64,000 bases of DNA from CAWATZ01 sp963784995 (GCA_963784995.1 CAWATZ010000006.1:744001-808000); one strand, 5' to 3'. Counted from the first letter of the stretch, positions 46,297 through 55,672 are shown. Notes: generated by a model not told the origin, from the sequence alone. Numbers and translations are program-made.

Positions 46297-47517
46297 CTAC
46301 TGCAATCGGACCGGCAGCGCCACCAGCGCTCTCAGAAGCATGTTTCCGCTGTACTTCAGCTCGGAATCGGCCACGGCGAGGGCCAGCCGCGGATAGCGGG
46401 TGAAGAGTCTCTCCAAGCCGACCTGGGCTTCGACCCGGGCCAGCTGGGCTCCCAGACAGAAGTGCATGCCCGAACCGAAACTGAGGTGCGGGTTGGGGCT
46501 GCGCGCGAGGTCCAGTTTCTCCGGGTCGGGAAAACGAGCCGGGTCGGCGTTGGCGGCCCCCAGCCAGGCCACGATGCAGTCGCCCCGCCGAAGCGACTGG
46601 CCGTGGAACTCCAGGTCCCGGGTCACGTAACGCGCCTCGGACATCTGCACCGGGCTGACGAAACGAAGCAGCTCCTCAACCGCCGACGGCAGCAGGGACC
46701 AGTCGCCCAGGAGGCGCTCCTTTTGCTCCGGCGCCTGCAGCAGGGCCAGGGTGCCGCCGCCGAGCAGATGCACCGTTGTCTCGAAGCCGGCGAACAGCAG
46801 CAAGAACGCCATGGCCAGCAGCTCGTCTTCGCTCAGCTGGTCGCCGTCCTGCTCGGCCTGGACCAGGGCGGTCATTAACCCGGGGCGCGGCCGTCGCCGG
46901 CATTGCTCGAAGTGCCGCCGCAAATACTTCAGGAGCCCGACAATCCTGGGCAAGGCCAGCAGCATGCCGAACAGAGAAACCGCACGAAAAAGCGCCTTGA
47001 CCCATTGGGTGAACTTCGGTCGGTCCTCGTCGGGCAAGCCGAGAAGCTCGCAGATGACCGCCACGGGCAGGGGCCGGGCCCACTCTTGCAGCAGGTCCAC
47101 GGTTTCCCTGCCGGCCAGGCCGGCGAGGAGGCCATCACAGAGGACGCCGATCCGGCCGCGCATGCTCTCGACGCTGTGCCTGCTGAAGGCCTGTTCGACC
47201 AGGCGGCGCAGGCGGCGGTGGTCCGGGTCGTCGTGGTGGAGCATGGTGTCGGTGAACACCCGCAAGATGCGCGGCAGCAACCGGAGGATGCCGATGAAGA
47301 AGGTTTTTCCAACCTTCTTCGCCTCCATGACGAAGGTCGCATCGTCTTTCAGGACCTCGCTGGCCGCCTGGTAGGTCGTTGCCACCCAGGTCTTGCCCAG
47401 CAGCGGCAGCCTGGTCTGGAACACCGGGCCCGCCTCGCGCAAGCGGGCGTAAGTCGGGAACGGGTCCCGCGCAAGAGCCTGTGAACCGAGGTCGATCTTC
47501 TGCACCTTGCCGGCCAT
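46297..47517 (-). CDS. Cytochrome P450
   Basis: 406 residues, intact. I-helix oxygen-binding motif LLFAGFETTVHLLG, K-helix EELLRFVSP (ExxR), and heme loop HLSFGSGMHFCLGAQLAR with the axial Cys. The I-helix Glu-Thr pair (AGFETT) is standard for bacterial class I enzymes such as CYP107 relatives. It is a soluble mono-oxygenase that needs ferredoxin partners, none of which is encoded nearby. Substrate is not deducible. It is divergent from the small gene at 47718 and, with the TIGR02996 protein, forms the cargo of the putative ssrA island. Confidence 0.95.
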   Translation of the reverse strand: MAGKVQKIDLGSQALARDPFPTYARLREAGPVFQTRLPLLGKTWVATTYQAASEVLKDDATFVMEAKKVGKTFFIGILRLLPRILRVFTDTMLHHDDPDHRRLRRLVEQAFSRHSVESMRGRIGVLCDGLLAGLAGRETVDLLQEWARPLPVAVICELLGLPDEDRPKFTQWVKALFRAVSLFGMLLALPRIVGLLKYLRRHFEQCRRRPRPGLMTALVQAEQDGDQLSEDELLAMAFLLLFAGFETTVHLLGGGTLALLQAPEQKERLLGDWSLLPSAVEELLRFVSPVQMSEARYVTRDLEFHGQSLRRGDCIVAWLGAANADPARFPDPEKLDLARSPNPHLSFGSGMHFCLGAQLARVEAQVGLERLFTRYPRLALAVADSELKYSGNMLLRALVALPVRLQ

Positions 47518-47596
47518 CGGAAGTCTCCCAATAGAAGGAACAGGGCGAGGTCAGACTCAAGCCCTGGCCAATCGGCTTCCCCGCGCCTCCACTCCT

Positions 47597-47630
47597 CCCC
47601 GGTCATGGTAATCTCTGACCGGGGATTTTT
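47597..47630 (+). terminator. Terminator beside the distal att copy
   Basis: CCCCGGTCA (47597-47605) pairs with TGACCGGGG (47616-47624), followed by ATTTTTCTT. It follows the second copy of the tmRNA 3' end by five bases and may be the original ssrA terminator displaced by the island. Confidence 0.7.
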
Positions 47631-47717
47631 CTTGACCTCCCTTGACCATCGGGCGCAATTGGGGGAAAGTAGTCTCCAGGATAACAACCCTCCGTTTCTA
47701 CGAAGAGGTGGGACATC

Positions 47718-47996
47718 GTGGCACAGGTTGTTTGCGAAGACGTGTCGCCCGGAATGCGCCGGGACGAGCGCACCGTCAGTGTTCGGGACGTGGTGACGGG
47801 ACGCCGGTCTTTTCTCCGAGTCGAGGCCGACTTCCTCACTCAAGCGATGGGGCGGTATTTCATTACCGTTGGCGTGGTTCAGGAAGAATCCCAGCAGGGT
47901 CTGGTGCTGATCGAACTGCCCCAGGAACCCGACGCAGGCAGCACGCGACTCTGGGTCCGAGCGACTGACCTGCTGCGCACCGAGGCTGTAACATGA
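47718..47996 (+). CDS. Small conserved planctomycete protein
   Basis: 92 residues: MAQVVCEDVSPGMRRDERTV, RSFLRVEADFLTQAMGRYFI and VVQEESQQGLVLIELPQEPD. It is a compact beta-rich protein with no known motif. Its stop overlaps the next ATG (ATGA), coupling it to the truncated TIGR02996 gene. I do not recognise a function. Confidence 0.65.
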   Translation: MAQVVCEDVSPGMRRDERTVSVRDVVTGRRSFLRVEADFLTQAMGRYFITVGVVQEESQQGLVLIELPQEPDAGSTRLWVRATDLLRTEAVT

Positions 47997-48235
47997 CTGA
48001 AGAAGGGTGGCTGAACTGCTTCGACGTGAAGCGGATGCTTGAGTATGTGCCGTACAGGTTCAGCAAGCGGAAATGGCGACTGTTGGGGGTAGCCTTTTGC
48101 CGTCGAATCTGGCATCTGCTCACGGATGAGAGAAGTAAGCAGGCAGTGGAAGCAGCAGAAAAATGGGCTGATGGGCTTATTCAGTTGAAAGAACTGAAAG
48201 TGGCACAAACTGCTGCGGAGCCTTACCGACTGTAG
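47993..48235 (+). pseudogene. Truncated TIGR02996-type gene
   Basis: 80 residues: MTEEGWLNCFDVKRMLEYVP, YRFSKRKWRLLGVAFCRRIW, then KQAVEAAEKWADG. The first 55 match the family's N-terminus, but the GNPFRP and HVRGCWVVDLL parts are missing. The stop TAG lies within the left end of the MITE-like element at 48230, so insertion probably cut the gene. Confidence 0.75.
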
Positions 48236-48417
48236 TTTCCGCAACTTCCTAACGCTCGAATAGGGCTCGTTCGCCGGCAAAGCTTGGGTTGGCGGAACCC
48301 TCCCGTCTTGGCCCGTTGACCCCAACCGGGGGGAGATTCCGAGCGCCGAAACGTCGGCGCCGACGCTTCGGCGCTTTTCGGCGCTTTTCGACACTCAGAA
48401 AGTTGCGGAAAGTACAG
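48230..48417. mobile_element. MITE-like element, 188 bp
   Basis: Terminal inverted repeats CTGTAGTTTCCGCAACTT (48230-48247) and 48400-48417, 17 of 18 matching. The interior holds further hairpins (GGCGCCGACGC, repeated GGCGCTTTTC). It has no ORF. Its left end supplies the stop of the truncated gene before it. No target duplication is clear. Confidence 0.55.
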
Positions 48418-48425
48418 GTCTCAGA

Positions 48426-48659
48426 TCAGGGCGAGGGGTTCCCGGCCAAGTCGGCGACGAAGTGTTCGACCCCTTCATGGTCGAAGATGACTGGCACCCC
48501 GCCAGGCCCGACGAACACCGCCACCCCGTCCCGGAAGACCAGCGCCCTCGGGTGATCGATCTCGAACCGTGTGCCGCTCAACAACACGACCGTGAACGGC
48601 CGGAACGGCGAGCGCTGTTGGAACGCAGCCAGAGTTTGATTGAAGTTGTCGGCTGTCAT
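48426..48659 (-). CDS. Small conserved planctomycete protein
   Basis: 77 residues from ATG 48659: MTADNFNQTLAAFQQRSPFR, FTVVLLSGTRFEIDHPRALV, FVGPGGVPVIFDHEGVEHFV. I recall many near-copies of this short beta-rich protein in Gemmata-like genomes, with the pattern PF.L...DG..I.V.HP..........V........I....I. No function is known. Intact frame. Confidence 0.75.
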   Translation of the reverse strand: MTADNFNQTLAAFQQRSPFRPFTVVLLSGTRFEIDHPRALVFRDGVAVFVGPGGVPVIFDHEGVEHFVADLAGNPSP

Positions 48660-48793
48660 CGGAAACCTTACACGGAGGACAAGGCGACCCCTCCATCCTA
48701 TCACACCTGGAGCGCTTGCATAGCCCAGCCTTGGGCACCGCGTCTGAGCGCAGGTTCCGCGCTGGCCGAGGACACGCGCGGGGCCGAATTCAT

Positions 48794-49234
48794 TTATTCG
48801 GCCCGACGCCACACCTCCACCGGCGGGTCGCCCATGCCCAGCGCCTCGACCCGCTCAAACCAGTCCGGCGCGATGCCTGGCAACCGCTCGGTGATCGCCG
48901 CGACTACCTGCCCGAACCCTGGCCAGTCGTGATACAACTCGACGAACTCGCCGTACTCCCAGTCCCGGACCACGCAGGTATAGACTCAGGTGACGCCATC
49001 GACCTTGTGCCCGCTGACGCAATACACCTCGTTCCACGCGATGTCGGATGGCTGGCCAGGTTTGTCCTCCCGCCAGACGCCGCGGTTATCGGCGAACAGT
49101 CTCGGTCTAGCGTCCCCCAACCGGCACGCCTCCCCCCCGAACGGTGAAGCTCTGCGGCGTTGGGGCCGAGAAGCCGGTAAGTTGAGATAGCCGTGATGCC
49201 CCAACGTCCGCAGCATCTTGTTCGCACTGCTCAC
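48794..49234 (-). pseudogene. Planctomycete hypothetical gene with internal TGA
   Basis: The frame from ATG 49234 reads to GHKVDGVT, meets TGA at 48986-48988, and continues in the same frame with VYTCVVRDWEYGEFVELYHD, FGQVVAAITERLPGIAPDWF and DPPVEVWRRAE. The two parts join as VDGVT-x-VYTC, so the TGA probably replaces an Arg codon by one C-to-T change. Many nearby genes end in TGA, so recoding is unlikely. The start ATG overlaps the upstream gene's stop (ATGA). Confidence 0.65.
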
Positions 49235-49809
49235 TCAAAGGGAGACTCACCCGCAAGACTCGGGCGGACCTGCACAATCGGCAGTTGGTCTAAGATACGG
49301 GAAACCTCCCACTTCAGGTCATTGTACCCCATCAGGCCGTTGTAGAAATGGCGCAGTAACTTCGCCACGACCCCCTCGGCCTGCTCGCAGCTCAGGGGAG
49401 CCTCCGGGCCAGTCCCGCGTCCGAACCACAGCCCTCCTTGAGCCCACAAATCGTGGCCTCGTTGCCACCGAAACACGAGCCCGACCGCACGGAACCCAAC
49501 CGCCTGATCACGGATCTCGAATTCCCAGGGCCGAGCCGGGCTTTCGCGGTCGCAGCGCCAAATGACTTCGATCTGCTGCGGGAGCCATTGCACGGGCCCG
49601 GCTACATATTCGCACAGCGGCAGGCTCAGAACGATGTTGTCCTCGGCGAAGGGCTCCCGGACAAGCATCTCGAACGTACTATGGGAGGGCGAGTAGCTCG
49701 ACCAACTGGCCCCCTTGTCACGTATCGAGGCCAGAATCGCGTTCGCCGCCCGGACGTATTCTGACTGTTCAGCATCGATCTGGGCGTAGGTCTTGCCGCT
49801 CGGCGTCAT
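49231..49809 (-). CDS. Conserved planctomycete hypothetical protein
   Basis: 192 residues from ATG 49809 (MTPSGKTYAQIDAEQSEYVR). An in-frame ATG at 49866 lies inside the 49840-50053 repeat, so I reject it as start, although it would add 19 residues. Later parts are PWEFEIRDQAVGFRAVGLVF and EQAEGVVAKLLRHFYNGLMG. The protein resembles short immunity-like or SMI1-neighbour proteins, but I cannot place it in a family. It overlaps the next gene by four bases. Confidence 0.55.
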   Translation of the reverse strand: MTPSGKTYAQIDAEQSEYVRAANAILASIRDKGASWSSYSPSHSTFEMLVREPFAEDNIVLSLPLCEYVAGPVQWLPQQIEVIWRCDRESPARPWEFEIRDQAVGFRAVGLVFRWQRGHDLWAQGGLWFGRGTGPEAPLSCEQAEGVVAKLLRHFYNGLMGYNDLKWEVSRILDQLPIVQVRPSLAGESPFE

Positions 49810-49839
49810 CCGATTCGGGTCAAACGGCAGCAGATTCTC

Positions 49840-50053
49840 CCGTTGGGCAGGGTTGAACAGGAACAAGAGCCAGGGATGGTAGCCGGGCGATCTCAGCCTG
49901 CCCGACAGCTCCTGGTCGTTGCATCGTTGCAGTCATTGCACGCAATGCACTGCAACGCAGGGCGGCTGGGCTGGCTGCAATGCTGCAACGACGCCACCTT
50001 GTTGTCCCTTGGAACCAGCGCAGCAAGCGCGTCGAAGTGTCATGTTGTCTCCC
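49840..50053. repeat. Dispersed 230-bp repeat, copy B
   Basis: Inverted copy of 4959-5188, some 45 kb away. One end lies 31 bases from the ATG at 49809, so the repeat has replaced the gene's upstream region and offers an alternative start codon. Confidence 0.75.
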
Positions 50054-50169
50054 GCACCCAATCGTCTCGGATGAGACGAAGTCTCTCTACTTTCGTTCAC
50101 ATACTTGCCGTCCTGGCCTTGTCGGTCTTTGACTTCCTGTGTCGCAATGAAAACGAAGGCTGAGGGACA

Positions 50170-53100
50170 TCATGACCGCAGCTGGTCCAGAATCCCCGGG
50201 TCCTGGATCTCCTTATCGCGTGCCAGCAGGATCACCTTGGACAGCACCTCGGCCGTGCGGGGATCGTCGTCGGCGAACGGCAGGAATATCCGGCCGCGAT
50301 GCTGTGCCGGCACCGCCACGATGCACAGCTGGCCGCCCGGCTGGCGATGCACGATGCTGCTGCCCAGATGGACGTCATACTTGCCCAGTTGCCCGTCGAT
50401 GACCACGTGCGCTCCCACAATCCGGTAATTCTCAATCTTCAGCAGCTTGCACGTCTCCCGCAGCAGCAAGGCCCGCATCTCGACAGTGCTGGCGCTGGCC
50501 TCGGGATCGACGCCGCCGACGTGGGCTACGCTGACCACCAGGTCCAGGTCGCGCATCACCTCGCTGAAGATCCGCGACGGCACCTCCTCCAGCGGGACGC
50601 TCTTCCAGGTGTCCTTGCGGCGGAACTCGATGCTGTCCAGCGTCAGCCCCTCCACCTCCGCGGGCGTCAGGAAGCCCGATTTGAAGTTGACTGCCACCGT
50701 TAGACCGAGGTCGTAAAAGGTGCGTGTTACTTCGTCCTGAGTCTTCCATCCCCGGCTGCCGAACAGGGCCATTGCCTGCCTTGGATTGACCTGGTGGCCA
50801 GCGTACCGATGCGATTGCGTGCGATCCTTCTTCTCCTCGGCGGTGACGACGTACAGCTCGCGGAACAGCTGCTTGAACGGCTGGACGCGCTCGGTCTGGA
50901 AACAGTGGTGCTGCCACTGCGGCCAGTCGCCGGCGCTCAGCAGGTCGTGCGGGTGAGCGATCCGCAGTTTCTCGTCGGGCTTGATCGGCTCCACCTTGCC
51001 GCTGAGGTCGCTCAACCCCTGGCCGCCCGAAACCGGAAAGCCGCGAATCCCCTCGCCCAGCAGGACCAGCCGCCCCAGCATCGGCACCAGGAGCGGATGC
51101 CCGAACAGCTGCTTCAGTTCGGTGCCCGTAAAGGTATCGCCGCGGACCATCGACGCTTCCAGCGATTGCCGCATCCGCGACGCTTGCCGTTTCAGGTCGG
51201 TCCGCCGCTCGGAAAGAGCCGCGATCTTCTTATCCTTGCGCACGGCGGCGGGGATGGCCTTGAGCGGCTTGTCGCCGCGCTGGATGGTCAGCTGGGCCTG
51301 GGCCTGCTCGTCCAGGGACAGCGTCACGGTCACGCCTGCCGCCGTGGCCAAGACGGGCCCCGCGGCCAGGTCGGCGATCTCCCGGCCCTCCATCGCCCAT
51401 TCCAGCCGGATCGGGTCCGGATAGCCGGCCGTCCGCGCCAGGTTCTCCATGCCGATCTCGGCGCTGCGCACCGCGTCCTCGCGCGACATCGGACTGAGCC
51501 CGCGGGCATAACGCCGATACTCCTGCAGCACCTTGAAGCGGGCATGCAACTCCAGATCGCGGCCGGCGCCTTCCGGCAACGGCAGCAGGCCCAGCAGGCG
51601 AACGCTGTTCTTGAGCCGCTTGACCTTCACGTCGTGGATCAGCGCGCGCTTGTTGGCCTTGCCGCGCAGCACCTCGCCCAGCAGGACCGCCTTCTTGTAA
51701 CTGTTGTCGTCGCAGCCGTACTTGCTGGCCGCGGCCAGGTACTGCCAGCGCTTCGGACCGATGGCCGCGTACACCCGGGCAAACCAGGCCACGTCCACCG
51801 CTCCTTCCTCGATCTGCTCCTCGGTCAACGGCGTTCGCTCGCTCAGCAACCGAATCCAGGGATCGGCGCCGCCCTGCTTCTCGTCTCCTTCGAGCGTCGA
51901 ACCCTCGTCCAGGTCGGGCCGGCCGCCGCCCACGTGAGCCAGGAACCACCAGACGCCCTCGCTCAGAGGCCAGCCCAGGAAATGCTCGACGTGCTTGAGC
52001 CAGCGCGGGGCCAGGAACGCCAGTTCCAGCACACGCTCTCCGGTCAGTTTCTTCTGCTTGACCAGGGCCTGCATCCGCCTGGTGAAGGCTTCCGGCGTAT
52101 CCTCCGGGTTCGGCGACGTGGCCCGAATCAGGCTGGTGAGGACTCCGGCCTTGCTCTTGCTGAAGAACCTCCGATCAAAGGACTTGCCATCCAGCTTGAG
52201 CAATAGCTTCTCCAGACAATCCAGGCCGTGCAGCCCCTCCAGGGCCAGGGCCGGCTCCGTGGCCGCCGTCGGCAGTTCACCTCGGGCAAGCTCCACTTCC
52301 AGCACGCGCTCCCGGACGCGCTCGAGCAGCGCCTTCAGTTCCGGTCGGCGCTGCAGCAACGCCCGATTGCTGGGATTGGAGCCCGTGAACTGGCTCAGAG
52401 AGGGAAAGGAGTTGCCGTAGAGGGCCTCTTCGCGCGGACCGAGCAGCTCGAACAGGAGGTCGGCCTGGTTGGCCGCTCCGGTCTCGTAGGCCGCCAGCAA
52501 CAGGCCGAGGTCAGTCCGATTGCAGCTGTTGCCCGGGGCCGCCTGTTCGCGCCAGCGGCCCAGCTCCCAGAAGCGCACCTTCTGCTCAGCGGTCCACCGC
52601 TCTCCGCTGGCGGACCAGTGGTCCTCCAGCTGGTCCCGCCACAGCTCAAACAAGCGCTCATCTGTCCAATCCAGCTGATCCTCCTTCTTGCTCCGTGCCC
52701 GTTTCAGCTCCGCCTCCGGGACCAGAGCAAACGCCATCTCGGTCGCGTCGAGCAGGAAGTCGGTCTCTCCCTCCGGCGGGTGCAGCTTGAGCAGCCAGTC
52801 GATCAGCCGGAGGACGATCGGCTCGTGTTTGAGTTGGGGAGGCTTCCAGTCGCCGATCAGGGTGTCCACGGCCGTCTTCATTTCGGCCGACTTCCTGCGC
52901 AGGGTCCGGGCCTCCTGCGCGTCGCTTTCATCAACTGACAGCCAGATCCGGGCTCGTGCCAACTCCAGGCCGTCCTTGTCGCGGAGGGTGTCAGGCCGCT
53001 GCTCCCACCACGTCTCCCAGAGGTCGAGGAGTGGGAGCCTCTTCCGATCCTCCTGCGCGGAAACGCCGTACCCGATCGAGGGAAAATCCCAGTCGAGATT

Positions 53101-55098
53101 GCCCAGCAACTCCTCCTTGGTGTTGTCCTCGTCTTCGATCTTGACCACCGTTTCGGAGTGCTTCTCAATCAGTGCATCCAGCGACTTGAGCAGGGCGGAG
53201 ACGGTCGGGGTCCGCAAGGCAACCTTGCGGGCGGTGGGCGGCTTGATGGGGCTGCGCTCCGCCGGGTTCATCAGACCGAGGGCGTCGTCCAGGGTCGGCA
53301 CGACCCGATGGACGTCGAGGATCGCATCCAGCAGGACTTGCTCGTGCTCGGTGAGCGCTGGATGAGCCGACACGTAGAGCTGGGCCCGCTCGCGGGCCCC
53401 GGCGACGCCTTTTTTCTTCTCGACCAGCAAGCGGAGCAGTTCCAGGCCCGCCAGCCGGGCCTCGGCCTTCTTGCTGGCCAGGAGCCGAGCGCTGCTGGTC
53501 AGGGCCGCGTCTGTCGGCTGTTTCACGAGAAGACTCAGGACGCCGCGGCGCATCTCGGCGTTTTTCCGGCTCAGGAAGCCCTCCAGCTTCTGGGCCTCGG
53601 CCTCCTCGACCGTGCATTTCTTGAGCAGTTTCAGGACCTGTTCGCGGAGATAGCCGTCGCGCTCGCCGACTAGCGTGAACAGCAAGTCCCGCGTGGCGGC
53701 GTCCCATTTTGTTTTCTTGGCCAGCTCCTGGAGCATCCAGAGCTTGCCGTGCCAGCCCATGGCCGGGACGTAGGGAATCAGCGCGGAAACGGGGCGCTTG
53801 CCAACGTGATCGACCAGCTTGTCGGCGACTTCGCTCCGGTCCGCCCGGACATCGGTCCACGGCCAGACCAGGGCCGGCAACTCGGCGGGTTTGGCCGGCA
53901 TGCGGTCGAACAGCCGCTTGAGGGGCTCGAACAGAGCCTCGTCGCCTTCCTCCATGCCTTCGAGGGGCAGCAGGGCGATGCGCAGGTCCTCGTCGTCCAG
54001 GGCCGGCAGCAGGGCCTTGCGGGATTCGGGCAGGTCGAGCTGGCTCAGGTAATGGGCCGCGACGAAGCGGCGCTCAACGTCCTTGTCCTTGAGGATCTCC
54101 GCGGCCGGCTGGACGCTCTTCGGAGCGTCCTCATACCCGGACGCCCACAGGGCCAGGTAAAGCGCATCGCCGGTCTCGTTCTTCAGCGCTGCCGCCCGGG
54201 CCCGCGGATCGTCCAGGAAACGCTGGACGTTTTCCAGCGCCTCGCGAATCTTGGCTGGAGTCAGGGCCGTCCATTGCAGGCCGAACCAGACGTCCACGGC
54301 ACGCACCACCGAACTGTAACGGATCAGGTTCTGATCGAGGATCAGTCGGAGCATGCGCCTGAACGCCTCGGGATGCGCTTCGTCCACCGTCTCCAGGATC
54401 ACCTGGCGCAGGCCCTCCTGGCGCTGGGCGGCCAGCAGCAGTTTCTCGATGAAGTCCCAGCCCTCGGGCTTGCTGGCCACCAGCAGGGCGCGGGTGACGT
54501 GCCGGCCCATCCGGCCAATCTCGTGCTGGCCGGTCGCGGACTCCTTGAGGATCTCGAAGAGCGCGTCGCCTTCGGCCCCCCCGGCTTCGATGGCCGCGGC
54601 CAGCAGGATGCCGACCGAGTCGGCCCCGCCGCCGTAACTGAGGTACGGCGTCCAGGCCGCCAGCCAGTCCAGGTCCGGATCGAACCCCTCCAGATCGCTG
54701 ATCAGGTCGGTCAGCCACCGACTCCGGGCCTCGCGATGGACCGCGACGTTTCCGGGAGCGCGAAAGCCCTTGCGGTCATACTGGGTTTCGTAGGGCAGCC
54801 GGGTCAGCAGTTGCCAGGCCGCTTCGATCGCCCCGGCCAGCTTGGGAAACAGGACGGCAAAGATCCGTTGCCGGTCGGCCGCCGAAAGCTTTTCCATCAG
54901 GGCGATGGCGTTCCCCAGGGCCTGGTCCTGTTTGTCCCAGTTCTGGAAGGACTTGCCCTGGGCATTGCGGCCGAGCAGGGCCCGGCCGGCCTCGCACAGC
55001 TTGGCGGGGAGTTTCCCCATCGCCTGGATGACCTTGCTGGTCCAGTTCTTGATCTTGAACTTTTCCAGGCGTTTCTCGGCCTCTTCGTAGCGCAGCAT
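50170..55098 (-). CDS. DUF4132 giant protein
   Basis: 1642 residues in one intact frame, the largest gene here. The N-terminal 900 residues are helical with HEAT-like stretches (LQRFLDDPRARAAALKNETG, RRFVAAHYLSQLDLPESRKA). The region LARTAGYPDPIRLEWAMEGR...SLDEQAQAQLTIQRGDKPLK and the following ~150 residues match DUF4132 (MolR-like). The C-terminus (LGLTVAVNFKSGFLTPAEVE to YDVHLGSSIVHRQPGGQLCI) is the DUF4132-associated end domain. Such proteins occur in bacteria and some protists with unknown function. It follows the next gene by three bases, so both are translated from one message. Confidence 0.85.
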   Translation of the reverse strand: MLRYEEAEKRLEKFKIKNWTSKVIQAMGKLPAKLCEAGRALLGRNAQGKSFQNWDKQDQALGNAIALMEKLSAADRQRIFAVLFPKLAGAIEAAWQLLTRLPYETQYDRKGFRAPGNVAVHREARSRWLTDLISDLEGFDPDLDWLAAWTPYLSYGGGADSVGILLAAAIEAGGAEGDALFEILKESATGQHEIGRMGRHVTRALLVASKPEGWDFIEKLLLAAQRQEGLRQVILETVDEAHPEAFRRMLRLILDQNLIRYSSVVRAVDVWFGLQWTALTPAKIREALENVQRFLDDPRARAAALKNETGDALYLALWASGYEDAPKSVQPAAEILKDKDVERRFVAAHYLSQLDLPESRKALLPALDDEDLRIALLPLEGMEEGDEALFEPLKRLFDRMPAKPAELPALVWPWTDVRADRSEVADKLVDHVGKRPVSALIPYVPAMGWHGKLWMLQELAKKTKWDAATRDLLFTLVGERDGYLREQVLKLLKKCTVEEAEAQKLEGFLSRKNAEMRRGVLSLLVKQPTDAALTSSARLLASKKAEARLAGLELLRLLVEKKKGVAGARERAQLYVSAHPALTEHEQVLLDAILDVHRVVPTLDDALGLMNPAERSPIKPPTARKVALRTPTVSALLKSLDALIEKHSETVVKIEDEDNTKEELLGNLDWDFPSIGYGVSAQEDRKRLPLLDLWETWWEQRPDTLRDKDGLELARARIWLSVDESDAQEARTLRRKSAEMKTAVDTLIGDWKPPQLKHEPIVLRLIDWLLKLHPPEGETDFLLDATEMAFALVPEAELKRARSKKEDQLDWTDERLFELWRDQLEDHWSASGERWTAEQKVRFWELGRWREQAAPGNSCNRTDLGLLLAAYETGAANQADLLFELLGPREEALYGNSFPSLSQFTGSNPSNRALLQRRPELKALLERVRERVLEVELARGELPTAATEPALALEGLHGLDCLEKLLLKLDGKSFDRRFFSKSKAGVLTSLIRATSPNPEDTPEAFTRRMQALVKQKKLTGERVLELAFLAPRWLKHVEHFLGWPLSEGVWWFLAHVGGGRPDLDEGSTLEGDEKQGGADPWIRLLSERTPLTEEQIEEGAVDVAWFARVYAAIGPKRWQYLAAASKYGCDDNSYKKAVLLGEVLRGKANKRALIHDVKVKRLKNSVRLLGLLPLPEGAGRDLELHARFKVLQEYRRYARGLSPMSREDAVRSAEIGMENLARTAGYPDPIRLEWAMEGREIADLAAGPVLATAAGVTVTLSLDEQAQAQLTIQRGDKPLKAIPAAVRKDKKIAALSERRTDLKRQASRMRQSLEASMVRGDTFTGTELKQLFGHPLLVPMLGRLVLLGEGIRGFPVSGGQGLSDLSGKVEPIKPDEKLRIAHPHDLLSAGDWPQWQHHCFQTERVQPFKQLFRELYVVTAEEKKDRTQSHRYAGHQVNPRQAMALFGSRGWKTQDEVTRTFYDLGLTVAVNFKSGFLTPAEVEGLTLDSIEFRRKDTWKSVPLEEVPSRIFSEVMRDLDLVVSVAHVGGVDPEASASTVEMRALLLRETCKLLKIENYRIVGAHVVIDGQLGKYDVHLGSSIVHRQPGGQLCIVAVPAQHRGRIFLPFADDDPRTAEVLSKVILLARDKEIQDPGILDQLRS

Positions 55099-55101
55099 GG
55101 C

Positions 55102-55527
55102 TCAGCCTCCCGCAAGCATGGCCAGACGGACAAACGCAACCCGACTGTCGGGCTTGAGGAACACCTGGGCGTCCAGGCTCTTCTGTTCCTGCTCATCGAC
55201 AATCACCAGGTACAGGCCATCCTCGAACGCCTGCAAGGCGACGGCGATGGCCTCGTCCTCGCTGACGTCCTGCTTGAGGTTCTGACCGCCCGAGGTGATC
55301 TTGCCGCTGACCGTCCCCTTCTCGATGTCGTTGCTGGTCAGGGCGCGGAGCAGTTGTTTCTCGCGCTGCCGGTCGCGGAACGCCTGCACCTCGGCGCGGA
55401 CGATGCGGGTCAGCAGGTCGCGCAGGGTGACGCTGCCGCCGTCGCCCAGCTCGGGCGGAAAGGGAATGGACCAGTCGGCGAACAGAGGTTTTTTCTTGCC
55501 AAGGGTCTTGCCGCTGATGGTGAGCAT
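55102..55527 (-). CDS. Small partner of the DUF4132 protein
   Basis: 141 residues from ATG 55527: MLTISGKTLGKKKPLFADWS, VTLRDLLTRIVRAEVQAFRD and FEDGLYLVIVDEQEQKSLDA. It is a small alpha/beta protein with no known motif. I associate similar proteins with DUF4132 genes, suggesting a complex, though I cannot verify that here. It is the first gene of the pair and shows an intact frame. Confidence 0.65.
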   Translation of the reverse strand: MLTISGKTLGKKKPLFADWSIPFPPELGDGGSVTLRDLLTRIVRAEVQAFRDRQREKQLLRALTSNDIEKGTVSGKITSGGQNLKQDVSEDEAIAVALQAFEDGLYLVIVDEQEQKSLDAQVFLKPDSRVAFVRLAMLAGG

Positions 55528-55672
55528 AAGGGGCCCCGCATTGGAGAGAGGAAAAGGTCGTGAACTCCCGGACTCACGACCCAACCGGGGCATTGTAAGC
55601 GAAGGCCACTGGTGCCGCCATGTCGGCAGCGAGGGACTCCAGACACAAGAAAGCCCCACCGCGCCCCAGGCT

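Larger units (their letters stand above)
45165..47591. mobile_element. Putative genomic island inserted at the ssrA 3' end
   Basis: The last 15 bases of tmRNA, TTCCCCGCGCCTCCA (45150-45164), recur exactly at 47577-47591. Both copies are followed by a hairpin terminator ending in TTTCTTG. This is the hallmark of integration into ssrA with the 3' end restored. The 2.4-kb interior holds a TIGR02996-type gene and a P450, both on the minus strand. No integrase gene is seen, so the element would be non-autonomous or a remnant. Confidence 0.5.

Noticed and set aside
48986..48988. TGA read as an amino acid (recoding), also 58857
   Set aside because: Many intact genes here end in TGA, so a changed genetic code is not credible; simple nonsense changes fit.
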